Shown here: positions 45,232 through 52,905 of the stretch, in pieces
How the letters are laid out: each line of letters begins with the position of its first letter
Position numbering within the stretch: the stretch's first letter is position 1
Assembly (NCBI RefSeq): GCF_003287935.1
Contig: NZ_CP030287.1
Span: forward strand, 7,820,869 to 7,884,868
DNA length: 64,000 bases
Reading direction: 5' to 3'
From: Streptomyces sp. ICC1
GTDB taxonomy: Bacteria > Actinomycetota > Actinomycetes > Streptomycetales > Streptomycetaceae
The notes under the pieces: model-generated
Told to the model about the DNA's origin: nothing
The model's database searches: none
What the model saw: the letters and a program-made list of their open reading frames with translations, nothing else
Translations under genes and position numbers: made by a program

Positions 45232-45440
45232 CACCGAATTCAAATCCGAGAGTCGGAAACGACACGGAAATGATCTGGTAGAGTTGGAAACGAAGGAAGC
45301 GCCCGGAGGGCCTGGAAACAGGAACAAAGGAAGCGTCCGTTCCTTGAGAACTCAACAGCGTGCCAAAAATCAACGCCAAAAAGTTGATACCCCGTCCATT
45401 TCGGTGGATGAGGTTCCTTTGAAAAAGACCTGTGAGGTCG
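45232..45440 (+). promoter_or_regulatory. rRNA-operon-like promoter and leader without 16S rRNA
   Basis: The stretch carries the recognisable Streptomyces rrn upstream pattern: a TAGAGT -10 box at 45279-45284 followed by TTGGAAACG, then aaaggaagcgtccgttcctt, tccttgagaactcaacagcg, a caacgccaaaaagttgatac block and gaggttcctttgaaaaag. These leader blocks normally precede 16S rRNA and carry antitermination and processing signals. After about 45,440 the sequence departs from rrn and runs into the 5' end of a secreted-protein gene (45557). No 16S rRNA sequence is present. Bases 45,020-45,231 upstream hold further AT-richer sequence that could contain more rrn-type promoters. Confidence 0.8.
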
Positions 45441-45556
45441 CGGTTCTGCCGGCCGCGCGCCGCTCCACCGGCTTCCCCGGTGCCACCGGCCCCGCCGCCT
45501 CCTCCACCCATTCCAGCTCGTCCAGCCATTCCCGACCGAGGAAGTGAAGTGATCGC

Positions 45557-46948
45557 ATGAGTGTCAAGGACAGCAAGGGGCCCCAGGGAGGGGCAGGTCA
45601 CAAACGCCGGCTCAAGCCCGCGCACAAAGCACTGGCCCTCGTGTCCGCCCTGGTCCTCGGCGGCGGCGCGGTCGTGATCGCCGCCCAGGGCGCGTCCGCC
45701 GGCCAGGACGCGCGCCGGGCACCCGTCACGGCCACCATCGACTGCCCCGACGTGGGGGAGCGGCTGCGCGAAGTGCCCGACCAGGCGCGGCCCGAGGTCG
45801 ACCGGGAACTCGCCGGACTCGACACCCAGATCGCCGACGCCTACGGACGACTGGCCACCGGCCGGGCGCCGGCGGACGCACTGCTCGGGGAGCTGAAGGA
45901 CCAGCGGGGCAAGACGATCACCAAGGTCTCCGACGCGATCGGGCGGGACGCCGCCCGCCCCGACGGCCTGGAGGAGCTGAGCGCCTGCACGATGCAGGAG
46001 GCGTCGGCCGCCGACGGAGACCTCGCCCGCAGCGGCGGAGGCGGCAGCTCGGAAGCCGCGGCGAAGGGCGGACCGGCGCGCTCGGACTTCGTCCCCATCG
46101 GCTCGGTGAAGCCGAACGTGCGCAAGCCCGCGGTCAAGCAGGGCGCGTCCAAGGGCTCCTTCGCCGTGGAGTGCGGCCGCAACGACGAGCGCCACCTCAA
46201 CCCCGACAACGTCATCGTCGCCCCCGGGGTGAGCAACGGAGCCCACCACATGCACGACTACGTCGGCAACAAGACCACGGACGCCTTCTCCACCAACAAC
46301 AGCCTGGCCGCCGCCAAGACCACCTGCACCAACGGCGACCAGTCCACCTACTACTGGCCCGTACTGCGGCTGCGCGACGGCAAGGCCGAGCAGGACGCGG
46401 CCGCGCCCGGCGGCGGGCAGGACGCCAACGTGGGGACCATCCTGCGGCCGAAGAAGGTCACGATCGAGTTCAAGGGCAGCCCCGTCTCCCGGGTCACCGC
46501 CATGCCCCGCTTCCTGCGGATCATCACCGGCGACGCCAAGGCCCTCACCAACGGCCCGGCCAACGCCAACGCCTCCTGGAGCTGCACCGGCTTCGAGAAC
46601 CGTCAGCTGAAGGACAAGTACCCGATCTGCCCCAAGGGGAGCGACGTGGTCCGGACGTTCAACTTCCAGAGCTGCTGGGACGGGAAGAACACCGACAGCG
46701 CCAACCACCGCACCCACGTGGCCTTCGCGGGCCGCGACGGCTCCTGCCCGGCGGGCTTCAAGGCGGTCCCGCAGCTCGTGCAGCGGATCGTCTACACCGT
46801 GGCGCCCGGCGCGCGCTTCGCGGTGGACAGCTTCCCCGAACAGCTGCACAAGCCGGTGACGGACCACGGTGACTTCATCAACGTCATGTCGGACCGGCTG
46901 ATGGCCGACGCGGTGCGCTGCGTCAACGGCGGGCGCGCCTGCCGCTGA
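45557..46948 (+). CDS. secreted DUF1996 protein
   Basis: A 463-residue exported protein with a signal segment (ALALVSALVLGGGAVVIAAQ, ending ASA), a helical region (about 60-150) and a C-terminal DUF1996 domain: FAVECGRNDERHLNPDNVIV, GAHHMHDYVGNKTTDAFSTN, QSCWDGKNTDSANHRTHVAF and SFPEQLHKPVTDHGDFINVM. It is a paralogue of the protein at 34858-36228 but lacks the CBM6 module. It lies directly downstream of an rRNA-type leader, so it may be transcribed strongly from rrn promoters. A strong hairpin follows. Confidence 0.87.
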   Translation: MSVKDSKGPQGGAGHKRRLKPAHKALALVSALVLGGGAVVIAAQGASAGQDARRAPVTATIDCPDVGERLREVPDQARPEVDRELAGLDTQIADAYGRLATGRAPADALLGELKDQRGKTITKVSDAIGRDAARPDGLEELSACTMQEASAADGDLARSGGGGSSEAAAKGGPARSDFVPIGSVKPNVRKPAVKQGASKGSFAVECGRNDERHLNPDNVIVAPGVSNGAHHMHDYVGNKTTDAFSTNNSLAAAKTTCTNGDQSTYYWPVLRLRDGKAEQDAAAPGGGQDANVGTILRPKKVTIEFKGSPVSRVTAMPRFLRIITGDAKALTNGPANANASWSCTGFENRQLKDKYPICPKGSDVVRTFNFQSCWDGKNTDSANHRTHVAFAGRDGSCPAGFKAVPQLVQRIVYTVAPGARFAVDSFPEQLHKPVTDHGDFINVMSDRLMADAVRCVNGGRACR

Positions 46949-46958
46949 CGCGCGTGAA

Positions 46959-46998
46959 GGCGGTGCCGGTCCGAAGTCCCCTTCGGACCGGCACCGCC
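46959..46998. terminator. 18-bp hairpin after the DUF1996 gene
   Basis: A perfect 18-bp stem (46959-46976 with 46981-46998) with a TCCC loop begins 11 bases after the stop codon. Confidence 0.85.
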
Positions 46999-47058
46999 GT
47001 GCGCCGTGTCGTTCGTACGTGCCGTGCGCCGTGTTGTTCGTACGTGCCGTTCGTTCGT
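46996..47058. repeat. 2.5-copy 25-bp tandem repeat
   Basis: Two 25-bp units (46996-47020 and 47021-47045), differing at one base and each starting gccgtgcgccgtgt, are followed by a partial third (47046-47058). It lies between the terminator hairpin and the end of the convergent PucR gene. No function is evident; it is a possible site for strain-to-strain length variation. Confidence 0.7.
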
Positions 47059-47080
47059 GCCGGGAAGCCGCGCCCGGGGG

Positions 47081-48364
47081 CTACAGGCCGTTCACGCGGG
47101 CGACGCGACCGTCGCCCAGGGCCGGACGGAGGTCGGCGCCACCGCGTGCCCGGCGGATCCCGCGGACCGGCCTGAGCCGTACCTGGGCCATCAACCGTCG
47201 GCTGCGCAGGGCCAGTTCGAGCTCGAAGCGGGTGCGCGGATCCCGCAGGCCGGGGCCGAAGAGCTTCTCCAGCTGGCGCATGCGGTAGCGGACCGTCTGG
47301 GGGTGCACGCTCAGCGCCTTCGCCGCCTCGGGCGCCCCGCCGCCCTCCAGCCAGGCCAGCAGGGTCACTTCGAGGCGTTCGCTCTGGCGCGGGGTCAGAT
47401 CCGCCAGCGGACGCAGCCAGCGGGCGGCGAGCGCGTGCGCCAGCGGCTCGTCCTGGAGCAGCAGCAGGGTCGAGAGGTGGTCGTCGACGAAGAGGGCCCG
47501 CACCTCGGAGCCGGACCGGGTCGCGGTCGGGGCCGGGGTCAGCGACAGCAGGCGCAGGGCCCAGCGCAGTGAGGAGGCGGTGTCGCCGGGCGCCACCGGG
47601 TGGCCGACGACGGCGAGCCGGCCGCGCAGCGCGCAGTCCAGGGCGGTACGGGCCTCCGGATCCGGGGCGGGCACGAGGAGGCAGGGCTGGCCTGCGACCA
47701 TCCCGCCGAGGCAGTCGTCCAGGAGGGCCGCGAGCTGCTGGGTCTCACCGGGTGAGGCCAGGACCACCGCCCGCACGGCGACGGGCAGGGGCCAGCCGGC
47801 CGCGTTCGCCAGCTCGGCGAGTGCCGGTCCGCGCAGCGGTGTCTCGCCCGTGAGCACGGCGAAGAGTTCGCGCCGGGCGCGTTCGCGGACCGAGCCGAAC
47901 CGCTGGAGGGGAACGGCCTGCAGCGGGGGCAACTCACCGCCGCCGAAGGCCCCGGGGTTGCGGTCGTGGGAGTGGGGCCGGGTGTGGGCGTGTACGTGGG
48001 TGTCTGCATGGGTATGCGGTCGGGCGTGTTCGGTTTCCGCCTCGGCCTCGGCCTCGGACTTGGGGCGGATGCGGGCACCGCTGCGGGTTTCCACCCCGGC
48101 GCCGGGTACGGGTTCCGGGTCCGCGCAGGCGTCGGGCCGGTCCTCCCCGGCGCCCTCGCGGTAACCAAGGGCGGTGAGCAGCGCCGCCTCCATCTGCTGT
48201 CTGACCACCTCGTCGTCGACGTCCTCGACGAGCGCGGCGAATCCCGGGACGGTCTCCAACAGCTCCTCCACCATCTTCGCGGCCAGCGTGGGCAGTTCCT
48301 TGCGCAGGACGCGGGTCCACTCGCCGCGTGGGCGGGACCAGATGCGGTTCAGAAGTTCGCACAT
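47081..48364 (-). CDS. PucR/CdaR-type transcriptional regulator with His-rich linker
   Basis: A 427-residue regulator. The N-terminal helical domain (ELLNRIWSRPRGEWTRVLRK) is followed by a disordered acidic and histidine-rich linker (HARPHTHADTHVHAHTRPHS, about 11 His in 26 residues), a GGDEF-like central domain and the C-terminal PucR helix-turn-helix (LSVHPQTVRYRMRQLEKLFG). ATG at 48364. It diverges from the redox operon starting at 48600 and probably controls it. The His cluster could bind metal, which fits a neighbour with a ferric-reductase-like fold, but this is inference. Confidence 0.85.
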   Translation of the reverse strand: MCELLNRIWSRPRGEWTRVLRKELPTLAAKMVEELLETVPGFAALVEDVDDEVVRQQMEAALLTALGYREGAGEDRPDACADPEPVPGAGVETRSGARIRPKSEAEAEAETEHARPHTHADTHVHAHTRPHSHDRNPGAFGGGELPPLQAVPLQRFGSVRERARRELFAVLTGETPLRGPALAELANAAGWPLPVAVRAVVLASPGETQQLAALLDDCLGGMVAGQPCLLVPAPDPEARTALDCALRGRLAVVGHPVAPGDTASSLRWALRLLSLTPAPTATRSGSEVRALFVDDHLSTLLLLQDEPLAHALAARWLRPLADLTPRQSERLEVTLLAWLEGGGAPEAAKALSVHPQTVRYRMRQLEKLFGPGLRDPRTRFELELALRSRRLMAQVRLRPVRGIRRARGGADLRPALGDGRVARVNGL

Positions 48365-48599
48365 TGTTACCTCGTTCAAGCCGGGGTATGGCCTGCCCCG
48401 TGGGAGGGTGGCAAGCCTGCAGTCCCGCGGCATCGGCTCGATCGCCGTCGGGGAGGTGCGGCGGCGGATCAGGTGTCAACCCCGTCGCAACCGCACCACT
48501 GGAAGGGAATCTTCCGGGGATGTTCGATGCGATGGCTGTGCGAGGGCCAGAAATTATCACGTTTCGATAAATCCCGTGGAGGGCTTGCGAAGCTCCACG

Positions 48600-49862
48600 A
48601 TGCTTCTGCCCTCCGGCCCCGCTCCCGGCCGGCCCGGTGGGCCAGGCGCCCATCTCCCGCCCGTCGAGGAGCGGTTGCGACGTCTACCCCCGGGCGCCGA
48701 GCGCGAGGTGGAAGTGCTCGGGCTCGGCCGTATGGGAGACCACATGCCCTTGCCCCAACCCCGCATGCCCCGCCGCTCGCACCGGGCGCGGCCTGCGAGA
48801 GACCGCACCCGCCGGCACGCCGGCGCGGCGCCCGCTGCCGCCGCCGGCCGGCGGGCCGTGCGGCGCCCGCCTCTGCTGTCCGCCGCCGGGGGACCGCATC
48901 CCCTGGCCCTGGGCGCCGCGGCCCTCGCGGCCCTGGCCTCCCTGTCCGTGGCGGCCCGGGCCGGCGCCCTGACCCGCCTGTGGGACTTCCTGGACTACGG
49001 GGCGGGCGTCCTCTCGCTCGTCTCCCTCACCGGCGCCGTCCTGTGGGGCCTGGCGGCCACGGACCGCACCCTGCTCGCCTCCGGGCACCGCCTCGTCGCC
49101 CAAGGGGTGCACCGCGGCCTCGCCGTCGCCGGGCTCGGCTTCCTCGTCCTCCACGTCTGGATCAAAGTCGCCCGCTCCCGGGTGGACGCCGTGGGCGTGG
49201 TCGTGCCCTTCGCGGACGGGCGGCAGCCGCTCCTCATCGGCCTCGGCAGCCTGGCGGGCTACCTCTTCGTCGCCGTGGCCGTCTCCGGCGCCGTCCGCAG
49301 CGCCTTCGCCACCCGGGGCCGCTCCCTGTGGTGGCGGGCCCTGCACATGGGCGCGTACCCCGCCTGGGGGGCGTCACTCGTGCACGGGCTCAAATCCGGC
49401 CGCTCCGCCAGCGGTTGGGTGACGGCCGCCTACGCACTGTGCCTGGTCGCCGTCGCGGGGGTGCTGGCGGTGCGGCTGCGCGCCCGGCTCCGCACGGAGT
49501 CGGCCGCGAAACCGCGTGCGAATCCGCGTGCGAACCCGCGCACGCAGTCGCGCACCGGGCCCGCCGGACCGCCCTCGGTGCCGCCGATGCCCTCCGTGCC
49601 GCCCCTCGCGCCCAGGGCGCCGGGAGCGGCGCCGCCGAGGAACCCGCTGCCCTTCGTACGCAGGCCCGCGGAATGGGCGGCGGAGCTGCTGACCGCGCGC
49701 CTGGCCCGGCAGCCCGGCCCCGGGGTGCCCGGACCCCGGGGTCCGGAACCGGCCGCGCAGGCACCCGCCGGCCGGTCCGCCGACTGGCCGCCGGACCCGT
49801 CCGCGCAGCTGCCGCCCGACTGGTCCGCCGAACCGCTCGACGGTGTGCGGGGCCGGCGGTGA
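48600..49862 (+). CDS. ferric-reductase-like haem membrane protein
   Basis: A 420-residue protein with five or six membrane helices (about 95-280). Histidines that may bind haem b lie in LVAQGVHRGLAVAGLGFLVL followed by HVWIKVARS, and in ALHMGAYPAWGASLVHGLKS. The N-terminal about 90 residues are basic and the C-terminal about 140 Pro/Ala-rich, both likely cytoplasmic and disordered. There is no flavin or NADH domain, so electrons must come from another protein; the next gene overlaps by 4 bases (GTGA) and encodes a NADH/FMN/Fe-S protein. The start is uncertain because no good ribosome site lies near. Confidence 0.7.
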   Translation: MLLPSGPAPGRPGGPGAHLPPVEERLRRLPPGAEREVEVLGLGRMGDHMPLPQPRMPRRSHRARPARDRTRRHAGAAPAAAAGRRAVRRPPLLSAAGGPHPLALGAAALAALASLSVAARAGALTRLWDFLDYGAGVLSLVSLTGAVLWGLAATDRTLLASGHRLVAQGVHRGLAVAGLGFLVLHVWIKVARSRVDAVGVVVPFADGRQPLLIGLGSLAGYLFVAVAVSGAVRSAFATRGRSLWWRALHMGAYPAWGASLVHGLKSGRSASGWVTAAYALCLVAVAGVLAVRLRARLRTESAAKPRANPRANPRTQSRTGPAGPPSVPPMPSVPPLAPRAPGAAPPRNPLPFVRRPAEWAAELLTARLARQPGPGVPGPRGPEPAAQAPAGRSADWPPDPSAQLPPDWSAEPLDGVRGRR

Positions 49863-51307
49863 GCGGCGTCGCGCATCCCGCGCTCGGCTGTGTGGGGCGG
49901 CCCCGGCTGCTGGCCGGACTCGACACCGCCGCCCGGCTCGACCGCGAAGGCCACCTCGGCGTGCACGGCGCGCTACCCCGCCATCCGGCCGAGGCACTGG
50001 TGGAACTCGCCGAGGACATAGCCCTCGGCGGGCGCGGGGGAGCGGGCTTCCCCTTCGCCCGCAAGCTCCGGGCCGTCACCCGCAACGCCCGCGGGCAGGA
50101 CGGGCGTACCGCCGTCGTCGTCAACGGCTCGGAGGGGGAGCCGAGTTGTCTCAAGGACGCCGCGCTGCTGCTGTACGTACCGCACCTCGTGCTCGACGGG
50201 GCCCTGCTGGCCGCCGCCGCGCTCGGCGCCGAGGACGTGGTGGTCGGCGTCACGCGGTCGGACGTGGAGCGCTCCGTCGTCGAGGCCGTCGCCGAACGGG
50301 GCCCGGCGGGCCGCCGCGTGCGCGTCGTCCGGCTCCCCGAGCGCTTCGTCACCGGAGAGGGGACCGCCCTGGTCAACGGGCTCGAAGGCGGGCCCGCCCT
50401 GCCCTCCGGCCAGAAGGTCCGCACCAGCGAGCGGGGACTCGGCGGCCTGCCGACCCTGCTGTCCAACGCCGAGACCTACGCGCAGCTCGCGGTCGCCGCC
50501 CGACTGGGCGCGCCGGAGTACCGCACCGCGGGCCTGCCCACCGAGCCCGGCACGACCCTCCTGACGGTCGCGGGCGCGACCGTCGTCGAGGTGCCGATCG
50601 GCACTTCGCTGGCGTACGTACTGGACCTGTGCGGCACGGTGCCCGGACAGGGCGTGCTGGTCGGCGGCTACCACGGCCGGTGGCTGGACCCCGCGGCGGC
50701 GCGCGAGGCCCTGCTGTCCCGAGGGTCCCTGGCCGCGTACGACGCGGTGCTCGGCGCGGGCGCCGTGCTGCCGCTGCCCGAGGACACCTGCCCGGCGGGA
50801 GAGGTGGCCCGGGTCACCCGGTGGATGGCCCGGGAGTCGGCGGGCCAGTGCGGCCCCTGCGTACGGGGGCTCCCCTCGCTCGCCGACGCCGTGGAGCGGC
50901 TGGTGGCCGGCGGGGGCGGGGCCGCACTCGACGCCGTCCAGGCCAGGATGCGCGGGGTGCGCGGCCGGGGCGCGTGCTCCCACCCGGACGGCACGTCCTC
51001 GTTCGTGGCCTCCGCGCTCGCCGTCTTCCCGGAGGAGTTCCGCGACCACGCGCTGGGCAGCGGCTGCGGGCGCGGTGTGCTCGGAGCCCTGCCGCTGCCC
51101 AGCGACGAGAGCCCCGAACGGCTCGTCGTGGACTGGACGTTGTGCAAGGGCCACGGGCTGTGCGTGGACCTGCTGCCCGACGTCGTCCGGTTGGACGAGG
51201 ACGGTTACCCGGCGCAGGGCGTCATGCCGGTGCCGGGGCCGCTGCGGCCCAAGGCGCTGAGAGCGGTGCGCCGTTGTCCCGCGCTCGCCCTGCGCATTCA
51301 GGAATGA
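49859..51307 (+). CDS. NuoF-like NADH/FMN protein fused to a ferredoxin
   Basis: A 482-residue cytoplasmic redox protein. The first about 400 residues are NuoF-like: the FMN/NADH glycine loop IALGGRGGAGFPFARKL, NGSEGEPSCLKD, GEGTALVNGLEGG, an SLBB-like segment, and the cluster region SAGQCGPCVRGL with C331, C334 and C373. The first cluster cysteine of normal NuoF is Ala328 here, so a three-cysteine cluster is expected. The last about 60 residues are a ferredoxin-like domain (VDWTLCKGHGLCVDLLPDVV ... RRCPALAL). It likely passes electrons from NADH to the haem membrane protein upstream. Confidence 0.82.
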   Translation: MSGVAHPALGCVGRPRLLAGLDTAARLDREGHLGVHGALPRHPAEALVELAEDIALGGRGGAGFPFARKLRAVTRNARGQDGRTAVVVNGSEGEPSCLKDAALLLYVPHLVLDGALLAAAALGAEDVVVGVTRSDVERSVVEAVAERGPAGRRVRVVRLPERFVTGEGTALVNGLEGGPALPSGQKVRTSERGLGGLPTLLSNAETYAQLAVAARLGAPEYRTAGLPTEPGTTLLTVAGATVVEVPIGTSLAYVLDLCGTVPGQGVLVGGYHGRWLDPAAAREALLSRGSLAAYDAVLGAGAVLPLPEDTCPAGEVARVTRWMARESAGQCGPCVRGLPSLADAVERLVAGGGGAALDAVQARMRGVRGRGACSHPDGTSSFVASALAVFPEEFRDHALGSGCGRGVLGALPLPSDESPERLVVDWTLCKGHGLCVDLLPDVVRLDEDGYPAQGVMPVPGPLRPKALRAVRRCPALALRIQE

Positions 51308-51478
51308 GGGGGCGGGGATCCGGCGGTGAACGGCTGCCGCGGGGCCGAGTTCATCCTTTGGCGTGATCTGACAAATTCCCGGCGCTTCGAATTCGGAAGG
51401 CCCCGAAGGGCTTATGAATAACCGAACGGAAAGCGCGCCGCACCACATGCGCGCCGGGCAGAAACCGAAGGAGAGATC

Positions 51479-52495
51479 ATGGGCAAGAAGCGTCGGGTGA
51501 CCGCTGCGGCCGGATCGGTGATGACGGTGCTCCTGCTGGCGGCGGGATGCGGCGCCGGATCGGGCGGATCCGGCGGGGTGACCGCCGTCCGGCCCGCCGG
51601 GGCCGAGCAGGCCCTCGGTGACGGCTACGACTCGGGATACGGCTCCGCGGGCTCGGCGGACCCCGCGGCGGACCCCGCCGGGGAGGCCTCCGCGCCGGCG
51701 GGCCGGCTGGCGGTCCGGGAGATCGTCGGGGTCGGCAGCGCGGTCACCGACAGCGCCGGCGCCACCCTCTACCGCTTCGACAAGGACACGGCCCAGCCGC
51801 CCCGGTCGAACTGCGCCGCGGACTGCGCCACCCTCTGGCCCCCGGTGCCGGCGAACGACGCCCAGGCCGCGGCCGGCATCGACGCGGGGCTGCTGGGCGC
51901 GGTCGACCGGGCCGACGGCGTCCGCCAGCTCACGCTCGGCGGGTGGCCCGTGTACCGGTACGCGAAGGACACCCGGGCGGGCGAGGCGAAGGGCGAGGGC
52001 GTCGGCGGCACCTGGCACGCGGTGGCGGCCGACGGCAAGAAGGCGGCCGACAAGGCGAAGGAGAAGGCCGGCGGGGCGGGCGAGGAGCAGGCCGACGGGG
52101 AGCAGGCCGACGGGGCGGGCGGAAACGCGGAGGGCGGCGGGCTTTCCACGGCCGACGACGCGAAACTCGGAAAGATCCTGGTGAATTCCGAGGGGCGCAC
52201 GCTCTACCGGTTCGACAAGGACAGCGCCTGGCCGATGAAATTCGGCTGCCTCGATGCCTGCCTGAACACCTGGAAACCCGCCGCCCCCGTGGAAAAGGAC
52301 AAGGTGTCCGGAATTCCGGCCGGTCTCGTCGGATCGGTGAAGCGCCCCGACGGCAGCGAGCAGATGACGATCGACTGCTGGCCGGTCTACCTCTTCACCG
52401 GGGACACCGCACCGGGCCAGACCAACGGACACGGCAAGCAGGGCCTTTGGTTCGCGGTGGACGACGCGGGCAAGAAGGTCCCGGCGGCGGGCTGA
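51479..52495 (+). CDS. lipoprotein with two COG4315-type secreted repeats
   Basis: A 338-residue lipoprotein: VLLLAAGCGAG is the lipobox. Two repeats of the family follow (about 85-195 and 225-335), each with TLYRFDKD, a Cys pair (NCAADCATLWPP; GCLDACLNTWKP) and GWPVYRY or CWPVYLF, separated by a charged Lys/Glu/Gln linker. The family is extracytoplasmic with unknown function. It comes 171 bases after the NuoF-like gene, after a probable new promoter, and would face the outside where the haem protein delivers electrons. Confidence 0.85.
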   Translation: MGKKRRVTAAAGSVMTVLLLAAGCGAGSGGSGGVTAVRPAGAEQALGDGYDSGYGSAGSADPAADPAGEASAPAGRLAVREIVGVGSAVTDSAGATLYRFDKDTAQPPRSNCAADCATLWPPVPANDAQAAAGIDAGLLGAVDRADGVRQLTLGGWPVYRYAKDTRAGEAKGEGVGGTWHAVAADGKKAADKAKEKAGGAGEEQADGEQADGAGGNAEGGGLSTADDAKLGKILVNSEGRTLYRFDKDSAWPMKFGCLDACLNTWKPAAPVEKDKVSGIPAGLVGSVKRPDGSEQMTIDCWPVYLFTGDTAPGQTNGHGKQGLWFAVDDAGKKVPAAG

Positions 52496-52501
52496 CCGGC
52501 C

Positions 52502-52891
52502 GTGGCAGCCAACCGGCCCGCGCCCTCCGTCGGCGCCCGCCATCTCGCGCCCTGCCTCGCCGTACTGCTGGCCTCGCTGCTCTGCGGAGGCTGCGGGGCG
52601 GGCGGGACGCGACGCGGCGGGTGGCGGACCGGCGGACGGTGGCTCCGCACGGGGGGGGTGCGCAGCTCGGCCTTCTCCGGCGGGCCGTCGGGCAGCGCCC
52701 GCGGCTCGGTGAACAGGGCCCGCGCGCCAGTGCGGTCGCGCGGATCCGGCAGGGGGGCCGGAGCGGTGAACACCGGGGCCGCGGGGGCGTCCGGTGTGTC
52801 CGGGGCCGGGGCCGGCGGGGCCGTGGCAGCGGCCCCCGGTGGCTGGACCGGCAGTGGTTGGTCGTGCTGGTTCGCCCCCGGACCGTCTTGA
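52502..52891 (+). CDS. possible small lipoprotein, 129 aa
   Basis: A GTG-started frame 6 bases after the lipoprotein stop begins with a signal-like segment and lipobox (APCLAVLLASLLCGGCGAGG) and then becomes low-complexity Gly/Arg/Ser. It may be a real short lipoprotein or a frameshifted one; no domain is recognised. It ends just before the esterase gene. Confidence 0.35.
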   Translation: MAANRPAPSVGARHLAPCLAVLLASLLCGGCGAGGTRRGGWRTGGRWLRTGGVRSSAFSGGPSGSARGSVNRARAPVRSRGSGRGAGAVNTGAAGASGVSGAGAGGAVAAAPGGWTGSGWSCWFAPGPS

Positions 52892-52905
52892 ACCCAGGAG
52901 TACGG

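Noticed and set aside
45194..45547. A 117-codon frame across the rRNA-like leader
   Set aside because: The sequence is explained by leader RNA features and the translation has no protein-like pattern.
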